Positions 23,875-33,057 of a stretch of 64,000 bases of DNA are shown one piece after another; positions within the stretch are counted from its first letter, which is position 1, and every line of letters starts with the position of its first letter. Source of the DNA: Actinoplanes solisilvae (GTDB taxonomy: Bacteria > Actinomycetota > Actinomycetes > Mycobacteriales > Micromonosporaceae); NCBI RefSeq assembly GCF_003999975.1, contig NZ_RJAC01000007.1:186001-250000 (forward strand). Reading direction: 5' to 3'. The position numbers were made by a program, and so were the translations under genes. The notes beneath the pieces are model-generated. The model was given only the letters and a program-made list of their open reading frames with translations. It did not search any database and was not told where the DNA came from.

Positions 23875-24689
23875 TGATTGGGGATGTGGCGCTCGCCGGT
23901 GGCGACCTGACGCTGGCCTACGACGGCCGCACCGTCGTGCACGACGCCGGCATCGAGCTGTGCGCCGGGCAGGTCGTGGCGCTCGTGGGGCCCAACGGGT
24001 CGGGCAAGTCGACGCTGCTGCGCGCGATCGCCCGCCTGCACGCCCCGCAGTCCGGCTCGGTCACCCTGGGGGCCGAGAAGAGCGACGCCTTCGCGCTCAA
24101 GCCGAAGGACTTCGCCCGCCGGGTCACCCTGCTCACCCAGTCAAGGCCAACCCCAGGGGGCGTACGGGTCCGCGACGTCGTCGCCTACGGCCGGCACCCC
24201 TACCGTGGCCGTTTCGGCGCGGGTGACCCGGACGGGGCCGCGCACGTCGACAAGGCGATGCGGCTGACCGGTGTGGATGGCATGGCCGAGCGGGCCGTCG
24301 ACGAGCTGTCCGGCGGCGAGCTTCAGCGCGTCTGGCTCGCCACCTGCCTGGCGCAGGACACCGGCGTCGTGCTGCTCGACGAGCCGACCACCTTCCTCGA
24401 CCTGCGCTACCAGATCGAGATCCTCGACATCATGCGCGAGCTGGCCGACGACCACCAGGTCGCGGTGGGTGTGGTGCTGCACGACCTCGACCAGGCCGCG
24501 GCCGTCGCCGACCGGGTGGTGCTCATGCACTCCGGCGTCGTACGGGCCACCGGGCGCCCGGCCGAGGTACTCACCGCGGAACTCCTCAGCGAGATCTACG
24601 GCCTGCGCATCGACGTGGTCGTCGGCGACGACGGCCACCTGCACACACGACCTGTCGGCCGGCACACCAGCCGCGTCGTCACCGCCTGA
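23874..24689 (+). CDS. Fe-siderophore ABC transporter, ATP-binding protein
   Basis: A 271-residue FepC/FhuC-type ATPase. Walker A GPNGSGKST (about residue 41), Q-loop LLTQS, signature ELSGGELQRVWLA, Walker B VVLLDEPTTFLDL, switch His in LHDLDQA. The RVRDVVAYGRHPYRG segment after the Q-loop is characteristic of the iron-siderophore/B12 subfamily. First gene of an operon with the binding protein and fused permease; its ATG abuts the iron box. It powers uptake of ferric siderophore across the cytoplasmic membrane. Confidence 0.92.
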   Translation: MIGDVALAGGDLTLAYDGRTVVHDAGIELCAGQVVALVGPNGSGKSTLLRAIARLHAPQSGSVTLGAEKSDAFALKPKDFARRVTLLTQSRPTPGGVRVRDVVAYGRHPYRGRFGAGDPDGAAHVDKAMRLTGVDGMAERAVDELSGGELQRVWLATCLAQDTGVVLLDEPTTFLDLRYQIEILDIMRELADDHQVAVGVVLHDLDQAAAVADRVVLMHSGVVRATGRPAEVLTAELLSEIYGLRIDVVVGDDGHLHTRPVGRHTSRVVTA

Positions 24690-24716
24690 ATCCGTACCCC
24701 CGAAAGGTTTTCATCG

Positions 24717-25712
24717 ATGGCGCTCACCCGCCGAGCTTTCGCCGCCACCGCGGCCGCCGCCCTGACCGCGCTGGTCCTCACCGCCTGCGGCACCACCGAG
24801 GACCCGGCCGACGAGACCAGCCCCGCCTCCGCGCCCGCCGCCGGACCGGTCGACCTCACCGACGAGCGCGGCCCGCTGCACCTCGACGCGCCGGCCAAGG
24901 CGGTCGTGTCGCTCGAGTGGGGCCTCACCGAGAACCTGGTGGCGCTGGGCGTGAAGCCGGTCGGCCAGGCCGACGTCAAGGGCTACAACATCTGGGACAA
25001 GGCCGCGCCGATCGACGCCTCCACCCCGGACGTCGGCACGCGCGGTGAGCCCAGCCTCGACGCGATCGCGGCGCTCAAGCCCGACCTGGTCGTCACCACC
25101 AAGGACCTGCCCGAGAACGTCATCGGCCAGATCTCCAAGACCACCAAGGTGCTGACGCTGCGCGGCTCGGACGGCACCGACCCGATCGGCTACATGCGCA
25201 AGACGGTGACGACGCTGGCCCAGGCCACCGGCACCACGGCGCAGGGCGAGAAGCTGCTCGCCGACTTCGACGCGAAGATCACCGCCGGCAAGGACGCGCT
25301 GGCCAAGGCGGGCAAGACCGGCGCCGCGTTCACCCTGTCGGACGGCTGGATCGAGAGCGGCAACGTCTCGCTGCGCATGTACACGCCGAACTCCTACTTC
25401 GGCGGCATCGCCAAGGAGCTGGGCCTGCAGAACCAGTGGACCACCGGCGGCGACAAGGACTACGGCCTCGCCCAGACCGACGTCGAAGGCCTGACCAAGA
25501 TCACGAACGCGCAGAACACGTTCCTCTACATCGGCAACGACGCGGACGGCGGCGACTTCACCGACGCGCTCAAGAACAACGCCGTCTGGAAGCAGCTCAC
25601 GTTCGTCAAGGACGCCAAGGTCAAGCGCCTGCCCGACGGCATCTGGATGTTCGGCGGCCCGGCCTCCGCGTCCATGTTCGTCGACGCGCTCACCACCGCG
25701 CTGACCGCCTGA
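24717..25712 (+). CDS. Fe-siderophore ABC transporter, substrate-binding lipoprotein
   Basis: A 331-residue type III periplasmic-binding-fold protein. Lipoprotein signal: LTALVLTACG with lipidated Cys24, preceded by a twin-arginine-like TRR. The domain has the family's first-lobe motif AKAVVSLEWGLTENLVALGVKP and DAIAALKPDLVVTTKD, a long connecting helix, and C-terminal ALKNNAVWKQLTFVKDAKV and FGGPASASMFVDALTTAL. Siderophore type cannot be read from sequence. RBS CGAAAGG; 27 bp after the ATPase gene and 7 bp before the permease gene. Confidence 0.9.
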   Translation: MALTRRAFAATAAAALTALVLTACGTTEDPADETSPASAPAAGPVDLTDERGPLHLDAPAKAVVSLEWGLTENLVALGVKPVGQADVKGYNIWDKAAPIDASTPDVGTRGEPSLDAIAALKPDLVVTTKDLPENVIGQISKTTKVLTLRGSDGTDPIGYMRKTVTTLAQATGTTAQGEKLLADFDAKITAGKDALAKAGKTGAAFTLSDGWIESGNVSLRMYTPNSYFGGIAKELGLQNQWTTGGDKDYGLAQTDVEGLTKITNAQNTFLYIGNDADGGDFTDALKNNAVWKQLTFVKDAKVKRLPDGIWMFGGPASASMFVDALTTALTA

Positions 25713-25719
25713 TCCGCCG

Positions 25720-27828
25720 ATGACCAGCACGACCGCTCCGGCGCCCCCGGCCGCTCCGTCCTTCAAGACCAACGGCCCCAAGACGTACGGGATCATCGCT
25801 GTCTTCGCCGTGGCGGTCGTGCTGCTGCTCGTCCTGGCCGCGGTGCACCTCACCCAGGGCACCGCGGCGCTGAGCGCCGGCGAACTGCTGCGCGCCATCC
25901 TGCCCGGCTCCTCGTCGGACGACGCGCGCGAGCAGGCCGTCGCCGTGCTCGTGGCCAGCCGCCTGCCCCGCCTGTTCGCCGCCCTGCTCGTCGGGCTCGC
26001 GGTGGGCATCGCGGGCGCGGTGCTGCAATCGGTGGCCCGCAACCCGCTCGCCTCGCCGGACACCCTGGCGGTCAATGCCGGGGCGTACGTCTCGGTGGTC
26101 GCCGTCGCCGCGTTCGGCGTGGCCGTGCCCTTCTTCGTGGGCGGGGCCGTCGCGTTCGTGGGCGGTCTGCTCGCCTCCGGTCTCGTGCTGCTCGTGTCAC
26201 GCGGCGGAGCGGCCGGACCGACCCGCCTCGTGCTCGCCGGCTCGGCCGTGGCGCTCGCCCTGAACGCGCTCACCTCCGTACTCCTGATGCTCTTCCAGGA
26301 GAACACCGTCGGACTGTTCGCGTGGGGGAGCGGCACCACCGTCCAGTCCGGAAGCCAGAACGTGACGATGGCAGCGCCTGTCATCGCCGTGGGTGTGCTC
26401 GCCACCCTGCTGCTCGCGCACCGGCTCGACGTGCTCGGCCTCGGGGACGACTCGGCCCGGGTGCTCGGGGTCGACGTACGCAAGACCCGGGTCCTCTCGG
26501 TCGGCGTCGCCGTGCTGCTGTCGGCGATCGCCGTCACTGTGGCGGGGCCGATCGGGTTCGTCGGGCTGAGCGCGCCGGTGATCGCCCGGCTCGTTGCTCG
26601 CCGTGTGCCCGGGCTCGGCGCCCACGTGCTGCTTCTGCCGTTCGCGGGCATCGCGGGCGCGCTGACCGTCGTCGCCGCCGACGTGCTGCTGCGGCTGGCG
26701 ATTCCGTCGGACCTGGCCATCTCGGTGCCGACGGGTGTGGTCACCACGCTGGCCGGCGCGACGCTGCTGGTGTGGCTGGCCCGGCGCCTGCGTGACGGCG
26801 GGCCGGCAGCGGTGCCCACTCGTGGGGCGCACGGCTCGGTCCGGTCGCGGGCCTGGGTCACCGGCGTCGGCGTTGTGCTGGTTGTGGCCGTGTGTGCGGC
26901 TTTTGTCGGCGCGCTGCTGCTCGGCGACCGGCTGATTCTGCTCGGCGACGTCATGAACTGGCTCGCCGGCAACGCGGGACGGCAGGTCAGCTTCGTGCTC
27001 GACCAGCGGTGGCCGCGGGTGCTGGCGGCGCTTCTGGGCGGGGCGGCGCTCGCCCTGGCCGGGGCGATCGTGCAGTCGGTGGCCCGCAACCCCCTGGCCG
27101 AGCCGAGCCTGCTGGGTGTGACCCCGGGCGCGTCGGTGGGCGCGGTGGCGCTGGTGCTGCTCGTGCCGGGCGTCGGGGGCTGGCCCATCATGGGCGTGGC
27201 GACCGTGGCCGCGCTGGGCACGTTCGCGCTGGTCTACTGGCTGGCCGCGGGGCGCGGGCTCTCGTCCGACCGCATCGTGCTCGTCGGTGTGGGCGTCAGC
27301 GCGGCGGCTTCGGCGATCACGACGCTGATCGTGGTCGTGGTGTCCCCGTGGAATGTGGGCGTCGCGCTGACCTGGCTCGCGGGTTCGACGTACGGGCGGA
27401 CGTTGAGCCAGGTGATCCCGGTGCTCGTCGTGCTGGTCCTGGCGTTGCCGCTGACCCTGGCCGCCTCGCGCACGTTGGACCTGGTCGCTCTCGACGAGGA
27501 CGTGCCGCGGCTGCTGGGGGTGCCGCTCAACCGGGCGCGGCTCGGGTTCCTGGCGCTGGCCGCCGTGCTGACCGCGTCGGCGGCCACGGCGGTGGGGGCG
27601 CTGGGCTTCGTCGGGCTGGTGGCTCCGCACGCGGCCCGGGCCCTGGTCGGTGCGCGCAATTCACGGGCGGTGCCGGTCGCGGTCGGTCTCGGCGCGCTAC
27701 TGGTCTGCGTGGCCGACACCATTGGGCGTACGGTCATCGCGCCCTCGCAGTTGGCGGCGGGGCTGGTCACCGCTTTGATCGGCGCGCCCTACTTCATCTG
27801 GCTCCTCTGGCGCAGCCGCGCGAGCTGA
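25720..27828 (+). CDS. Fe-siderophore ABC transporter, fused double permease
   Basis: A 702-residue protein composed of two FecCD-type permease halves (about 25-345 and 365-700), like FhuB. Each half repeats the motifs RLPRLFAALLVGLAVGIAGA / RWPRVLAALLGGAALALAGA, then AVLQSVARNPLASPDTL / AIVQSVARNPLAEPSLL, and PIGFVGLSAPVIARL / ALGFVGLVAPHAARAL (the EAA-like coupling loop). The fusion provides the full transmembrane unit, so the operon is a complete importer. Last gene of the operon; about 240 bp of non-coding sequence follow. Confidence 0.92.
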   Translation: MTSTTAPAPPAAPSFKTNGPKTYGIIAVFAVAVVLLLVLAAVHLTQGTAALSAGELLRAILPGSSSDDAREQAVAVLVASRLPRLFAALLVGLAVGIAGAVLQSVARNPLASPDTLAVNAGAYVSVVAVAAFGVAVPFFVGGAVAFVGGLLASGLVLLVSRGGAAGPTRLVLAGSAVALALNALTSVLLMLFQENTVGLFAWGSGTTVQSGSQNVTMAAPVIAVGVLATLLLAHRLDVLGLGDDSARVLGVDVRKTRVLSVGVAVLLSAIAVTVAGPIGFVGLSAPVIARLVARRVPGLGAHVLLLPFAGIAGALTVVAADVLLRLAIPSDLAISVPTGVVTTLAGATLLVWLARRLRDGGPAAVPTRGAHGSVRSRAWVTGVGVVLVVAVCAAFVGALLLGDRLILLGDVMNWLAGNAGRQVSFVLDQRWPRVLAALLGGAALALAGAIVQSVARNPLAEPSLLGVTPGASVGAVALVLLVPGVGGWPIMGVATVAALGTFALVYWLAAGRGLSSDRIVLVGVGVSAAASAITTLIVVVVSPWNVGVALTWLAGSTYGRTLSQVIPVLVVLVLALPLTLAASRTLDLVALDEDVPRLLGVPLNRARLGFLALAAVLTASAATAVGALGFVGLVAPHAARALVGARNSRAVPVAVGLGALLVCVADTIGRTVIAPSQLAAGLVTALIGAPYFIWLLWRSRAS

Positions 27829-27999
27829 GTTCCCAGCCGTTAACCTCGCTCCGCGGGCCTGAACGACTTCGACGGGCGCTGCGCCGGCTGAACAACCTCG
27901 CTCTAGGCCCGGATGCGGACAATCCTGACATCCCGTACGGCGTGTCGCGGCGACGTGGGTGACAAGGCGGCGTGCGGGTGGGACGCTCTTGCGGCTTCT

Positions 28000-28025
28000 C
28001 CTATCGAAATGGTAGGCACGATAGG
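28000..28025. promoter_or_regulatory. inverted repeat upstream of the TauE-like gene
   Basis: CCTATCG (28000-28006) and CGATAGG (28019-28025) form a perfect 7-bp inverted repeat with a 12-nt spacer, 46 bp before the ATG. It could be an operator or a leader hairpin. The rest of the 27829-28070 gap shows nothing recognisable. Confidence 0.4.
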
Positions 28026-28070
28026 CGCAGCCAACATTCGTCCCCCTGCACCGCCTGGACTGGAGCGACC

Positions 28071-29018
28071 ATGAGGAAATTGATCCTCCTAGCCCTCGTC
28101 GGCCTCGGAGCGCAGCTTGTCGACGGCAGCCTCGGCATGGCGTACGGCGTCACGTCGACCACCCTGCTGCTCGCCATCGGCACCAGCCCGGCCGCGGCCT
28201 CGGCCACCGTTCACCTGGCCGAGATCGGGACCACGCTCGTCTCCGGCATCTCCCACTGGAAGTTCGGCAACGTCGACTGGAAGGTCGTCCTCAAGATCGG
28301 TGTCCCGGGCGCGGTCGGGGCCTTCGCGGGTGCCACGTTCCTCTCCGGGCTCTCGACCGAGACCGCGGCGCCCCTGATGGCGCTCATCCTGCTGGCACTC
28401 GGCCTCTACGTGTTCATCCGCTTCACGACGATGGGCCTGCCCAAGGGTCGTCTCGGCCTGCCGCTCCGCAAGCGTTTCCTCGCGCCGCTGGGCGTGGTCG
28501 CCGGCTTCGTCGACTCGACCGGTGGCGGCGGCTGGGGCCCGGTGGGCACGCCCGCGATCCTCGCCTCGGGCCGGCTCGAACCCCGCAAGACGATCGGCTC
28601 GATCGACACCAGCGAGTTCCTCGTGGCCGTCGCGGCCAGTCTCGGCTTCCTGTTCGGCCTGGGCTCCGAGAACATCAACTTCGCCTGGGTCGTCGCCCTG
28701 CTCATCGGCGGCGTGATCGCCGCGCCGATCGCCGCCTGGCTGGTCCGGCACATCCCGCCCCGGGTCCTGGGCGCCGCGGTCGGCGGCGTCATCATCCTGA
28801 CGAACTCCCGCACCCTGCTCCGCTCCGACTGGATCGACGCCCCGGACGCCACCCGCTACACGGTGTACGCCTTCATCTACGTCATCTGGGCGGCCGCCCT
28901 GGCCTACTCGATCCGCGAGTACCGCCGTAACGCCGAGGAAGACCGCCGCATCATCGCCGAGGCCGAAGCGCGCGCCACCGCGGAATCCCACACCGACCGC
29001 GAGCTCGACCCCGCCTGA
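28071..29018 (+). CDS. TauE/SafE-family sulfite/organosulfonate exporter
   Basis: A 315-residue membrane protein with eight or nine hydrophobic helices. Family motifs: LVGLGAQLVDGSLGMAYGV in the first helix and the repeated half GVVAGFVDSTGGGGWGPVG, both with the D-x-x-x-G-G/G pattern of TauE/SafE proteins; ASATVHLAEIGTTLVSGISH also is typical. Members export sulfite, sulfoacetate or other C-S compounds, or import them in some systems. Specificity cannot be assigned. Start ATG 28071 opens the first helix. Monocistronic. Confidence 0.85.
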   Translation: MRKLILLALVGLGAQLVDGSLGMAYGVTSTTLLLAIGTSPAAASATVHLAEIGTTLVSGISHWKFGNVDWKVVLKIGVPGAVGAFAGATFLSGLSTETAAPLMALILLALGLYVFIRFTTMGLPKGRLGLPLRKRFLAPLGVVAGFVDSTGGGGWGPVGTPAILASGRLEPRKTIGSIDTSEFLVAVAASLGFLFGLGSENINFAWVVALLIGGVIAAPIAAWLVRHIPPRVLGAAVGGVIILTNSRTLLRSDWIDAPDATRYTVYAFIYVIWAAALAYSIREYRRNAEEDRRIIAEAEARATAESHTDRELDPA

Positions 29019-29078
29019 CCCAGCCCTCTCCGGTGGCCGCGCAGACCTCGTCAGCGCGGCCACCTAGGGTTGGGCCTC

Positions 29079-29321
29079 ATGGTGAACGAACTTGCCGAGA
29101 AGATCGCCGACGCTTTGAACGAGGCGCTCGATCAGCGCGTGGCCACCGACCATCACCTGCGGCACGTCGAGCGAGGGCTGGCGGCCGGCGGGCCCGAGGA
29201 GCCGATCATCGCGATGACCATCGACGAAGTCGCGCGCATCGCCGCCCGAGCCGCCCGCGATGCGTCCGCCGACACGGCCCGTGAAGCCCCTTCGGGTGGC
29301 GCTTCCGGCGCCTCCGCTTGA
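29079..29321 (+). CDS. small hypothetical protein
   Basis: An 80-residue acidic, helical protein (MVNELAEKIADALNEALDQR, then EEPIIAMTIDEVARIAARAA) with an Ala/Ser/Gly tail. No cysteine, signal or membrane segment. Third-position G/C and hydrophobic heptads suggest a genuine small cytoplasmic helical protein, perhaps a dimeric one. Start ATG 29079; TTG 29070 and GTG 29082 are alternatives. No family recognised. Confidence 0.5.
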   Translation: MVNELAEKIADALNEALDQRVATDHHLRHVERGLAAGGPEEPIIAMTIDEVARIAARAARDASADTAREAPSGGASGASA

Positions 29322-29362
29322 TCATTTGTGGCGCGGCTCTCAAAACTGAACCGACGCCTCGC

Positions 29363-30142
29363 GTGTCCGTCATTCCGGGCATGGAGTTGAGAGCCGCGGC
29401 CGAGGCGCGCGCCGATCTGGCCGACCGGGCGGTCCACGACGGCAGTCTGCTGTTCAACCACGGCGAGCGCACCGCCCGGGCCGTCCTCCTGCTGCACGGC
29501 TACACCCACGCGCCCAGCCAGCTCGAACCGCTCGCCCGCGAGTTCTTCGCCCGCGGCTACAACGTGTGGGTGCCGCGCGCGCCCCACCACGGCACGTCCG
29601 TCCCGGATCGCCCCAAGATTGAAGACCTCACGGCGTACGCGGAAAGGGCCTGGACCCTCAGCGAGGAGCTGGGAGAGGAGGTCGGGGTCGTCGGCGTCTC
29701 GGCCGGGGGTGTGCTCGCGGCCTGGCTCGCCACGCAACGGCCCGTACGCCGTCTGCTCCTGCTCGCTCCTTTCTTCGCGCCCGGCCGCCTGCCGTCGATC
29801 GCGATCGGCCCCCTCGTCTTCCTCTATTCGCGGGGCCTGCTGCCCGATCGCACCACGTCGCGGGGCTATTCGCTGCGCGACGTCGCCCAATATCTGCGCC
29901 TCGCCGCCCGGCTGCGCCCCAAGGCCCGCCTGGAGAGCGGCGCCGTGGTGTTCAGCGAGCGCGACGACGTCGTCGACCCGGCCGCCGCAGCACGCCGACT
30001 GGCCGGAATTTCGCTGGTCAGCCACGTGTTACCCGCCTCGCTCGGGCTCGGCCACAACATCGTCGACGCGGTGCCGCCCGAAACGCTGCGCCTCTACGCC
30101 GACCTCTACGAAGGCGCTGTAACGTCCGTCCGGGAGGGATGA
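29363..30142 (+). CDS. alpha/beta hydrolase
   Basis: A 259-residue soluble hydrolase. Oxyanion-loop strand AVLLLHGYTHAPSQLEPLA, nucleophile elbow GVSAG (Ser about 113), acid in SERDDVVDP, and base His in LGHNIVD. The HGYT and P-x-H-H-G-T segments resemble monoacylglycerol lipase/carboxylesterase-type serine hydrolases. Start GTG 29363 is preferred; the longer TTG form would overlap the preceding gene. Ends one base before the GTG of the LAL regulator, so the two are co-transcribed. Confidence 0.8.
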   Translation: MSVIPGMELRAAAEARADLADRAVHDGSLLFNHGERTARAVLLLHGYTHAPSQLEPLAREFFARGYNVWVPRAPHHGTSVPDRPKIEDLTAYAERAWTLSEELGEEVGVVGVSAGGVLAAWLATQRPVRRLLLLAPFFAPGRLPSIAIGPLVFLYSRGLLPDRTTSRGYSLRDVAQYLRLAARLRPKARLESGAVVFSERDDVVDPAAAARRLAGISLVSHVLPASLGLGHNIVDAVPPETLRLYADLYEGAVTSVREG

Positions 30143-30143
30143 C

Positions 30144-32864
30144 GTGCCGACTGACACCACGACTTCGTCGCTGCGGGGCCGCCAGCGGGAGCAGGGCGAG
30201 CTCGACCGCCTGCTGCGCGACGTGCGGGGCGGGCAGAGCCGAGTGCTCGTGCTGCGCGGGGAAGCGGGCGCCGGCAAGACCGCGCTGCTCGACTACCTGA
30301 CCGGGTCCACGACCGGCCGGGTCGCCCGCACGGCCGGGGTCGAGCCCGAGACCGAGATCGCCTATTCGGCGTTGCAGCAGCTCTGCGCCCCGCTCATGAA
30401 ACATCTCGACAAGCTTCCCGAGCCGCAGCGCGACGCGCTCGCCACCGGGTTCGGCCTCAGCTCGGGCAACCCGCCCGACGCGCTGCTGGTCGGCCTGGCC
30501 GTGCTGGGCCTGTTCGCCGAGGCCGCGGCCGAGGAGCCGCTGGTCGCGATCGTCGACGACGTGCAATGGCTCGACCGCATGTCCGAGGTCATCCTGACGT
30601 TCGTGGCCCGCCGGCTCGACGCCGAGTCGGTCGCGCTGGTCTTCGCGACCCGCAGCCCCGGCGACGACCAGGTGCTCTCCGGCCTGCCCGAGATGCGCGT
30701 CGAGGGCCTGTCCGACGCCGACGCCCGCGCCCTGCTCGACTCGGTGCTGCAGGGGCCGGTCGACCAGCGCGTGCGGGACCGCATCGTCGCCGAGACGCAG
30801 GGCAACCCGCTCGCGCTGCTCGAGCTGCCGCGTGGTCTGAGCCCGGCCGAGCTGGCGTTCGGCTTCGGCGGGCACGGTGCCACCCCGCTGGCCGGCCGCC
30901 TCGAGCAGGGGTTCCAGCGCCGCATCGCCGAGTTGCCGGCCGAGACCCGTACGCTCCTGGTCGCCGCCGCGGTCGAACCGATCGGCGACGTGCCACTGCT
31001 GTGGCGCGCGCTCGACCGCCTCGGCGTGCAGCCCGGCGCCGGTGCTCCGGCCGAGGCCGCGGGCCTGATCGAGCTGGGTGCCCGGGTGCGGTTCCGCCAC
31101 CCTCTCGTACGCTCCGCGAGCTGGCGTGCCGCCGACGCGCCCGCGCTGCGCGCCGTCCACCAGGCCCTCGCCGACGTGACCGACCCCGCGCAAGACCCCG
31201 ACCGCCGCGCTTGGCACCGCGCCCACGCCGCCGCCGGCCCCGACGAGGAGGTCGCCGACGAGCTGGAACACTCCGCCGACCGCGCCCTGCGCCGGGGCGG
31301 GCGGGCCGCGGCGGCCGCGTTCCTCGAGCGCGCCGCCGAGCTCAGCCCCGAACCCAAGCCCCGCGCCACCCGCGCGCTGGCCGCCGCCCGGGCCCACTTC
31401 CTGGCCGGCGCCCCCGCCCGCGTGCCCGAACTGCTGGCCGCGGCCGAGATCGGCCCGCTCGACCCGCTCGGCCTGGCCGGCGTCGAGCGGCTGCGCGCCC
31501 AGGTGGCGTTCTCGCTCAACCACGGTCGCGAGGCCGCCCGCGCGCTGCTGGCCGCGGCTCACCGCCTCGAAGGCCTCGACATCGTCGCCGCCCGCGACAC
31601 CTATCTGACCGCGCTCGGCGCCACCCTGCACACCGGCCGTTTGGGCGCCGACGACGCGCGCCGCGTGGCCGAGGCGGCCCGCGCCGTGGCCCCCGGCACC
31701 GACCCGGCCGGCCTGCTGCTGACCGGCCTGACCACGTGGATCCTCGACGGGCCGGCCGCCGCGGCCGGACCGCTGACCACGGCGCTGGCCGCGCTCGACG
31801 GCCGCGAACACGTGGGCCTGCTGTGGCTGTCGGTCCCGGTCGCGCACGAGGTCTACGACGACGAGGCTTGGCACCGGCTCACCGCGCAGGCCGTGGCCAC
31901 GGCCCGCGAGACCGGCGCGCTGTCGGTGCTGCCGTCGGCGCTGACGTTCCGGGCCGGCGCGCTGGTGATGGCGGGCCGCTTCGCCGACGCCGCCGACCTG
32001 GTCGACGAGGCCGACGCGCTCGGTCAGGCCACGGGTCTGGTCGGCCAGCCGTCCGGACCGCTCAACCTGCTCGCCTACCGCGGCGCCGAACGCCCCGCCG
32101 CCGACACGATCGACGAGGCCGCCCGCGACGCCCGCTCCCGCGAGGAAGGCCGGCTGCTCTCGCTGGCCGCCCACACGAAAGCGGTTCTCTACAACGGACT
32201 CGGCCGCTATCCCGAGGCGCTGGCCTCGGCCCGCGAGGCCGTCGCCTATCAGGACCTGGGCTTCTGGCATCACGGCCTGAACGAGCTCATCGAAGCGGCC
32301 GCTCGCTCCGGCGCGGCGTCGGAGGCGGCCGAGGCAGCCGAGAAACTGCGCGGACGAACCAGCGCGGCCGGCACCGAGTGGGCGCAGGCCGAGCAGGCGC
32401 TGGCCGACGCGCTGGCCGGTCCGCCCGCCCAGACCGAGGCGAAGTTCCGCGAAGCCATCGAACGGATGCCCGCCTCCCGGCTCGGTCTGCCGCTGGCCCG
32501 CGCCCGCCTGCTGTTCGGCGAGTGGCTGCGCCGCGAGAACCGCCGCGCCGAGGCCCGGGTCGAACTGCGCACGGCGCACGAGGCGTTCAGCACGATGGGC
32601 GCGGAAGGCTACACCGAACGGGCCGGCCGCGAGCTGACCGCTACGGGCGAGACGGTGCGCAAGCGAGGCACGACGATCCGCGAAGACCTGACGCCGCAGG
32701 AGTCGCAGATCGCCCGCCTGGCCGTCGCCGGCCGCACCAACCCGGAGATCGGCGCGGTGCTGTTCCTGAGCCCCCGCACGGTCGAATGGCACCTGCGCAA
32801 GGTCTTCACCAAACTCGGGGTGACGTCCCGCCGTGAACTGGCCGGCGCCCTCGGCGAACACTGA
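30144..32864 (+). CDS. LAL-type LuxR-family transcriptional regulator
   Basis: A 906-residue large ATP-binding regulator. N-terminal AAA/STAND ATPase: Walker A GEAGAGKT (about 39-46), Walker B-like LVAIVDDVQWLD, sensor region LVFATRSPGDD. Middle (about 330-830) is an Ala/Arg/Leu-rich TPR-like superhelix. C-terminal LuxR HTH: LTPQESQIARLAVAGRTNPE followed by LSPRTVEWHLRKVFTKLGV. MalT-like proteins of this class activate catabolic or secondary-metabolite genes on binding an effector and ATP. Downstream of, and probably co-transcribed with, the hydrolase gene; its targets are unknown. Confidence 0.9.
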   Translation: MPTDTTTSSLRGRQREQGELDRLLRDVRGGQSRVLVLRGEAGAGKTALLDYLTGSTTGRVARTAGVEPETEIAYSALQQLCAPLMKHLDKLPEPQRDALATGFGLSSGNPPDALLVGLAVLGLFAEAAAEEPLVAIVDDVQWLDRMSEVILTFVARRLDAESVALVFATRSPGDDQVLSGLPEMRVEGLSDADARALLDSVLQGPVDQRVRDRIVAETQGNPLALLELPRGLSPAELAFGFGGHGATPLAGRLEQGFQRRIAELPAETRTLLVAAAVEPIGDVPLLWRALDRLGVQPGAGAPAEAAGLIELGARVRFRHPLVRSASWRAADAPALRAVHQALADVTDPAQDPDRRAWHRAHAAAGPDEEVADELEHSADRALRRGGRAAAAAFLERAAELSPEPKPRATRALAAARAHFLAGAPARVPELLAAAEIGPLDPLGLAGVERLRAQVAFSLNHGREAARALLAAAHRLEGLDIVAARDTYLTALGATLHTGRLGADDARRVAEAARAVAPGTDPAGLLLTGLTTWILDGPAAAAGPLTTALAALDGREHVGLLWLSVPVAHEVYDDEAWHRLTAQAVATARETGALSVLPSALTFRAGALVMAGRFADAADLVDEADALGQATGLVGQPSGPLNLLAYRGAERPAADTIDEAARDARSREEGRLLSLAAHTKAVLYNGLGRYPEALASAREAVAYQDLGFWHHGLNELIEAAARSGAASEAAEAAEKLRGRTSAAGTEWAQAEQALADALAGPPAQTEAKFREAIERMPASRLGLPLARARLLFGEWLRRENRRAEARVELRTAHEAFSTMGAEGYTERAGRELTATGETVRKRGTTIREDLTPQESQIARLAVAGRTNPEIGAVLFLSPRTVEWHLRKVFTKLGVTSRRELAGALGEH

Positions 32865-33057
32865 ACCGCAGCCGTACGCCACGTCGGCTCCTGCAAACCG
32901 CAATCGCTGCGGGGCGGTGACCCAGGCGATCGCCGCTGTGGACACTGGAGATCAAGGACGGGCGTATGCTCGTGCCGTCGCGGCCCGGCCTGGGGGTAAC
33001 GCTGACCCCACAGGCCCGCGCGTGGAGCGTCCGGCACGCCGAGATTCGGGGTTAGTC

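Noticed and set aside
24711..27221. 836-codon frame antisense to the iron importer
   Set aside because: Ser/Thr/Ala low-complexity sequence opposite two well-defined transporter genes.
27990..28070. SAM or other sulfur riboswitch ahead of the TauE-like gene
   Set aside because: Only a 7-bp inverted repeat is visible; the conserved cores of known SAM riboswitches are not found.
30018..32945. 975-codon frame antisense to the LAL regulator
   Set aside because: Gly/Arg/Val-rich with no domain; a typical shadow in high-GC DNA opposite a gene with complete LuxR motifs.
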